A stretch of 9,549 nucleotides of DNA, taken from NCBI GenBank assembly GCA_022701965.1, contig JAKONL010000004.1:1-9549 (forward strand). The letters are read 5' to 3'. A program made the position numbers and the translations under genes. Shown in pieces: positions 6,704 through 9,549 of the stretch (position 1 is its first letter; every line of letters begins with the position of its first letter). This stretch comes from Burkholderiaceae bacterium. Lineage in GTDB: Bacteria > Pseudomonadota > Gammaproteobacteria > Burkholderiales > Burkholderiaceae. Below the pieces are notes generated by a model that made no database searches, had not been told where the DNA came from, and saw only the letters and a program-made list of their open reading frames with translations.

Positions 6704-8266
6704 TCAAGACGCGGCGCAGACGCGGTTGCGACCCAGCCGCTTGGCCTGGTAGAGCGCGCCGTCCGCCGCATCGATCAGCTCGTAGCGTTCGTTCACCAGA
6801 TGCGCTGCGACAGTGGCCGTCCCGAGGCTGATCGAGACCCGCCCCAGGGCCGCGGCTTCATGCGGGGTCGCGAGCGAGATGACCGCGAGACGCGCGTCCT
6901 CGGCCACGACCGCCGCACTCGCCGCGTCCGTGTCTGGCAACAGCATCACGAGTTCCTCGCCACCGTACCGTCCGACGAAATCGCCCGGTCGGCGTGCCGC
7001 GGACTGAACGGCCCGTGCGATCCGGCGCAGGCACTCGTCGCCCTGCACGTGGCCGTAGTGGTCGTTGTATTTCTTGAATTCGTCAACGTCCACCAGGACC
7101 ACCGAAAGCAGCGTCTTCTCGCGTTGAGCCTGTTCGAACACCCGAGAGAAGCGGGCGTCGAAATAGCGGCGGTTGGGCAGTCCCGTCAGGCCGTCGTACT
7201 GCGCGAGATGCGAGAGGCGTTCGTTGGCGATGGACAGTGCATCGCGCGTGGCCCGCAATCCTGCCTCGGCGTCGAGCCGCAGGCGCATCGCGCGGATGAC
7301 GTAGGTTCCGCTCGCCGCCACGAGGACACACAGCAGAAAGGTCACCATGCCCTGGACGTAGGAGGCCGTACGCCATCCGAGAAGCACCTCGTCCTTGCTC
7401 AGTGCGACGGCGACCCTGATCGGCGGGTAGTTCCTCATGTGGTCGAAGCTGATGATCCGGTCGACGCCGTCGAATGGCGAGGCGCCGTCGACGACGCCGG
7501 ACTTGCGGCTCTCGAAGATTGCCTGTCGTGCCGTGGGAGGTATCGGCACGCCGATCTCATCGGCCCTGTAGGGCCGCCGCAGCAGGACCTGCTCGTTGAG
7601 GGCCAGCGTGATGGTGCCCTGCTTCCCGACCTCGTAGCGGTCGAGCACCTCGCGCAGGAAGGCGACGTCCAGCGTGGCGAGCACCACGCCGTTGAAATTG
7701 CCGTCCGCATCGTTGACGCGGCGCGAGATCGGGATCACCCACTGGCCCGACGAGCGGCTCATGATCGGCAGGCTCACGCGCACGCGTTCGCTCGGATTGC
7801 TCCTGTGGAACTGGAAATACTCCCGGTCGGCGTTGTTCTGCGACGCGAACGTCGCCGCTTCCGAATGAACGACCCACGCGCCGCTGGCGTCGTAGACGAA
7901 GAGACCCTTGAGTGCGTCGATGCCCGCGACGTGATTGACCAGCACCGGCTGCAGCCCCTGCAGCGTGATCCGCTTCGCATCGGCCCGCTCGAGATCGAAC
8001 ACCAGACTGTCGACCACGTGCGCGATCTCGGAGATCGCGCCTTCGATCTGCTCCGTCACGGCATGCGCGAGATTGGTCAGGGCGGTCTGGCTGCGAAGGA
8101 TCTCGAGATCGTGCGCCCTGACGACGAGCCAGCTGCTGACCGCGATCAGTGCCGCGCAGGCGACGGCGATCATCCAGGCCGTGATGCGGATGAAATTGCT
8201 GCGGACGGCGCTGTCCTCACTCCGCTCGAGCGGATTGAAGATGCTGATTGATTCGGGACGGTCCAC
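6704..8266 (-). CDS. Membrane-bound diguanylate cyclase (Cache-like sensor plus GGDEF domain)
   Basis: From a GTG at 8266 the product is 520 residues. A transmembrane helix (about 31-49) is followed by a periplasmic double-Cache-like region (about 50-302, with LKGLFVYDASGAWVVHSE, NADREYFQFHR and GNFNGVVLATLD), a second helix (303-323), a linker helix, and GGDEF (about 355-516). The cyclase motifs are intact: YDGLTGLPNRR, LVDVDEFKKYNDHYGH and the active site GGEEL (435-439). RPGD (426-429), five residues upstream, is the c-di-GMP inhibitory I-site. It should make c-di-GMP from two GTP in response to a periplasmic signal that cannot be named. The frame runs open back through the tRNA-Leu gene, but that part is tRNA sequence, not protein. 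No ATG lies between the tRNA and the first helix: options are TTG at 8299, GTG at 8266 or ATG at 8173 (489 residues, starting at the helix). None has a good ribosome site. Confidence 0.9.
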   Translation of the reverse strand: MDRPESISIFNPLERSEDSAVRSNFIRITAWMIAVACAALIAVSSWLVVRAHDLEILRSQTALTNLAHAVTEQIEGAISEIAHVVDSLVFDLERADAKRITLQGLQPVLVNHVAGIDALKGLFVYDASGAWVVHSEAATFASQNNADREYFQFHRSNPSERVRVSLPIMSRSSGQWVIPISRRVNDADGNFNGVVLATLDVAFLREVLDRYEVGKQGTITLALNEQVLLRRPYRADEIGVPIPPTARQAIFESRKSGVVDGASPFDGVDRIISFDHMRNYPPIRVAVALSKDEVLLGWRTASYVQGMVTFLLCVLVAASGTYVIRAMRLRLDAEAGLRATRDALSIANERLSHLAQYDGLTGLPNRRYFDARFSRVFEQAQREKTLLSVVLVDVDEFKKYNDHYGHVQGDECLRRIARAVQSAARRPGDFVGRYGGEELVMLLPDTDAASAAVVAEDARLAVISLATPHEAAALGRVSISLGTATVAAHLVNERYELIDAADGALYQAKRLGRNRVCAAS

Positions 8267-8337
8267 TGGCGCTGGAAGGGAATTCGGATGGGCAGGCAAT
8301 GCGATCGAGCACTGCGCCGACGAATTCGGAGCGTCCC
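8267..8337 (-). other. Leader between tRNA-Leu and the diguanylate cyclase
   Basis: A 71-base gap with no hairpin-plus-T-run terminator and no clear promoter. It holds a nine-base direct repeat GAATTCGGA (8280-8288 and 8322-8330, plus-strand reading), 42 bases apart. The cyclase could be transcribed from the tRNA promoter by read-through or from an unrecognised promoter here. Confidence 0.35.
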
Positions 8338-8422
8338 TGGTGCCCGGGGCCGGAATCGAACCGGCACACCTTTCGGTGGGGGATTTTGAGTCCCCTGCGT
8401 CTACCAATTTCACCACCCGGGC
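8338..8422 (-). tRNA. tRNA-Leu (anticodon CAA)
   Basis: An 85-base class II tRNA with a 7-bp acceptor stem GCCCGGG/CCCGGGC, a D arm with AAATTGGTAGA loop, anticodon stem GGGGA/TCCCC and loop CTCAAAA, giving anticodon CAA (plus-strand 8386-8388) for UUG codons. A long variable arm CACC-GAAA-GGTG marks a leucine tRNA, and the T arm GCCGG-TTCGATT-CCGGC is canonical. The discriminator is A, and the CCA end is encoded at 8338-8340. It is divergent from cysM and lies 71 bases upstream of the most likely cyclase start. Confidence 0.97.
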
Positions 8423-8443
8423 AGGGACGGAGCACAGCGCAAA

Positions 8444-8472
8444 ATTATGGCACAGTCGTCTTCATGAACTAT
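8444..8472 (-). promoter_or_regulatory. Probable tRNA-Leu promoter
   Basis: On the minus strand a -10 box CATAAT (8449-8444) lies 21 bases before the tRNA 5' end. A weak -35-like ATAGTT (8472-8467) is 17 bases further upstream, already inside the start of cysM. The -10 matches the consensus at five of six bases; the -35 is poor. The 41-base divergent gap must also hold signals for cysM, for which no clear promoter or ribosome site is visible. Confidence 0.4.
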
Positions 8473-9366
8473 CCCACCATCGAAGACGCGATCGGCAGGA
8501 CGCCGCTGGTCTCGCTGCAGCGCATCGATGCCGCCGACAACGCCCGACGCGGCAACGTGATCCTGGGCAAGCTGGAGGGCAACAATCCGGCCGGCTCCGT
8601 CAAGGACCGGCCGGCGCTGTCGATGATCCGGCGTGCCGAGGAGCGCGGCGAGATCAAGCCGGGCGACACGCTGATCGAGGCGACCTCCGGCAACACCGGC
8701 ATCGCGCTCGCGATGGCCGCTGCCATCAAGGGCTACCGGATGATCCTCATCATGCCGGAGGACCTGTCGATCGAGCGCGCGCAGACCATGAAGGCGTTCG
8801 GCGCCGAACTCCTGCTCACGCCCAAGAGCGGCGGCATCGAATACTCGCGCGACCTCGCCGACCAGATGGTCGCGCAGGGCAAGGGCCGGGTGCTCGACCA
8901 GTTCGCCAACCCCGACAACCCGCGCATCCACTACGAGACCACGGGCCCCGAGATCTGGGCCGATACGCAGGGCAGGGTCACGCACTTCGTGAGTGCGATG
9001 GGCACCACCGGCACCATTACCGGCGTGTCCCGCTTCCTGAAGGAAAAGAACCCGGCGGTGCAGATCGTCGGCGCACAGCCCGACGAGGGCTCGCGCATCC
9101 CCGGCATCCGCAAGTGGCCGCAGGAGTACCTGCCGAAGATCTACGACCCCAGCCGCGTCGACCAGGTCGTCAACGTGAGCCAGGACAACGCCGAGGAGAT
9201 GTGCCGGCGGCTCGCGCGCGAGGAGGGCATCTTCGGCGGCATCTCGGCCGCGGGCGCGCTCTGGGTGGCGCTCGACGTCGCCAAGCGGGTGGAGAACGCG
9301 ACCATCGTCTTCATCGTCTGCGACCGCGGCGACCGCTATCTCTCGACGGGCGTCTTTCCCGCCTGA
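8464..9366 (+). CDS. cysM: Cysteine synthase B (O-acetylserine sulfhydrylase B)
   Basis: A 300-residue PLP enzyme of fold type II, the usual CysM length. It makes L-cysteine from O-acetylserine and sulfide or thiosulfate in the cytoplasm. Key features are GRTPLVSLQR at the N-terminus, PLP-binding Lys47 in NNPAGSVKDRPA, substrate loop TSGNTG (74-79) and phosphate-binding GTTGT (180-184). The CysM-type segment IPGIRKWPQEYLPKIYD (212-228) and CDRGDRYLSTGVF (286-298) separate it from CysK, which has no such CDRGD sequence. The ATG at 8464 is chosen because the protein family begins there; the frame upstream only reads across the antisense of the tRNA gene. No Shine-Dalgarno sequence precedes this ATG, so translation may depend on a short or leaderless transcript. 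The NUDIX gene follows after 15 bases and is probably co-transcribed. Confidence 0.96.
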   Translation: MNYPTIEDAIGRTPLVSLQRIDAADNARRGNVILGKLEGNNPAGSVKDRPALSMIRRAEERGEIKPGDTLIEATSGNTGIALAMAAAIKGYRMILIMPEDLSIERAQTMKAFGAELLLTPKSGGIEYSRDLADQMVAQGKGRVLDQFANPDNPRIHYETTGPEIWADTQGRVTHFVSAMGTTGTITGVSRFLKEKNPAVQIVGAQPDEGSRIPGIRKWPQEYLPKIYDPSRVDQVVNVSQDNAEEMCRRLAREEGIFGGISAAGALWVALDVAKRVENATIVFIVCDRGDRYLSTGVFPA

Positions 9367-9381
9367 GAACGGAACTTCGCG

Positions 9382-9549
9382 ATGTCCACCCCCCGTCCAC
9401 CCAGGTTCTGCCAGGACTGCGCCACGCCGATGGCGCTCGTCGAGACGATGGAGGACGGCGGCCCGAAGACGCGCCTGCGCTGTCTGGCCTGCGGCCACAC
9501 GCACTGGAACAACCCGACGCCGGTGCTCGCGGCCATCGTCGAGTACGGC
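9382..9549 (+). CDS. NUDIX-type hydrolase with N-terminal zinc ribbon (5' part only)
   Basis: Only the first 56 codons are present; the gene runs off the right edge. The visible part has two cysteine pairs, FCQDC (Cys10, Cys13) and RCLACGH (Cys34, Cys37), forming a zinc ribbon. It continues HWNNPTPVLAAIVEY, the first strand of a NUDIX domain as in NudC-like and ADP-ribose-pyrophosphatase-like proteins that follow a zinc ribbon. The NUDIX box itself lies beyond the window, so substrate (ADP-ribose, NADH or another nucleoside diphosphate) cannot be judged. GGAA at 9371-9374, seven bases before the ATG, is a reasonable ribosome site. The 15-base gap after cysM points to one transcript. Confidence 0.85.
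   Translation, partial: MSTPRPPRFCQDCATPMALVETMEDGGPKTRLRCLACGHTHWNNPTPVLAAIVEYG

Noticed and set aside
6608..8251. 547-codon plus-strand frame antisense to the diguanylate cyclase
   Set aside because: The minus strand encodes intact GGDEF and Cache-like motifs; the plus-strand translation is rich in His/Asp/Arg with no recognisable fold.
8338..8422. tRNA-Leu as an integration site of a genomic island
   Set aside because: tRNA genes are common attachment sites, but no second copy of the tRNA 3' end, no integrase and no foreign gene are visible in the window.
1..9549. CRISPR arrays, insertion sequences, toxin-antitoxin or phage-defence genes
   Set aside because: No repeat-spacer pattern, no transposase-like protein and no defence-type domain could be found in either strand.

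Overview
The window is GC-rich, densely packed bacterial chromosomal DNA. The gene families, the very high third-position GC, and the tRNA-Leu/cysM/NUDIX-hydrolase neighbourhood suggest a betaproteobacterium, most likely of the order Burkholderiales. This taxonomic call is an inference from gene style, not from a marker gene.

Left half (1-5232, + strand): one compact operon entering from the left edge. It encodes the 3' end of an OppD/DppD-type peptide transporter ATPase, a complete OppF/DppF-type ATPase, a PLP-dependent D-serine dehydratase/DSD1-like 'amino acid deaminase', a MurR/RpiR-family regulator (HTH plus SIS domain) and an N-acyl-D-amino-acid deacylase (D-aminoacylase). Three of the four junctions are four-base ATGA overlaps and the fourth gap is 13 bases, so the set is probably co-transcribed and translationally coupled. 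The likely logic is import of peptides or N-acylated compounds, release of the free D-amino acid by the deacylase, and deamination by the PLP enzyme, under the operon's own regulator. A strong symmetrical intrinsic terminator (5244-5275) closes the operon and also serves the convergent gene.

Middle (5318-8266, - strand): a four-helix alanine-rich membrane protein of unknown function, a small 57-residue highly charged hydrophilic protein, and a membrane-bound diguanylate cyclase (two transmembrane helices flanking a Cache-like sensor region, then GGDEF with intact catalytic and I-site motifs). Immediately upstream of the cyclase on the same strand is tRNA-Leu(CAA) with an encoded CCA end.

Right end (8464-9549, + strand): cysM (O-acetylserine sulfhydrylase B), divergent from the tRNA, followed after 15 bases by the start of a zinc-ribbon NUDIX-type hydrolase that runs off the window.

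No insertion sequences, CRISPR arrays, phage genes or clearly foreign segments were seen. Most of the window is ordinary core or metabolic chromosome. The points most worth a second look are the D-amino-acid operon with its own peptide ABC transporter, the degenerate phosphosugar-binding loop of its RpiR regulator, paired four-cysteine motifs in both ATPases, and the unclear start of the cyclase just downstream of the tRNA.
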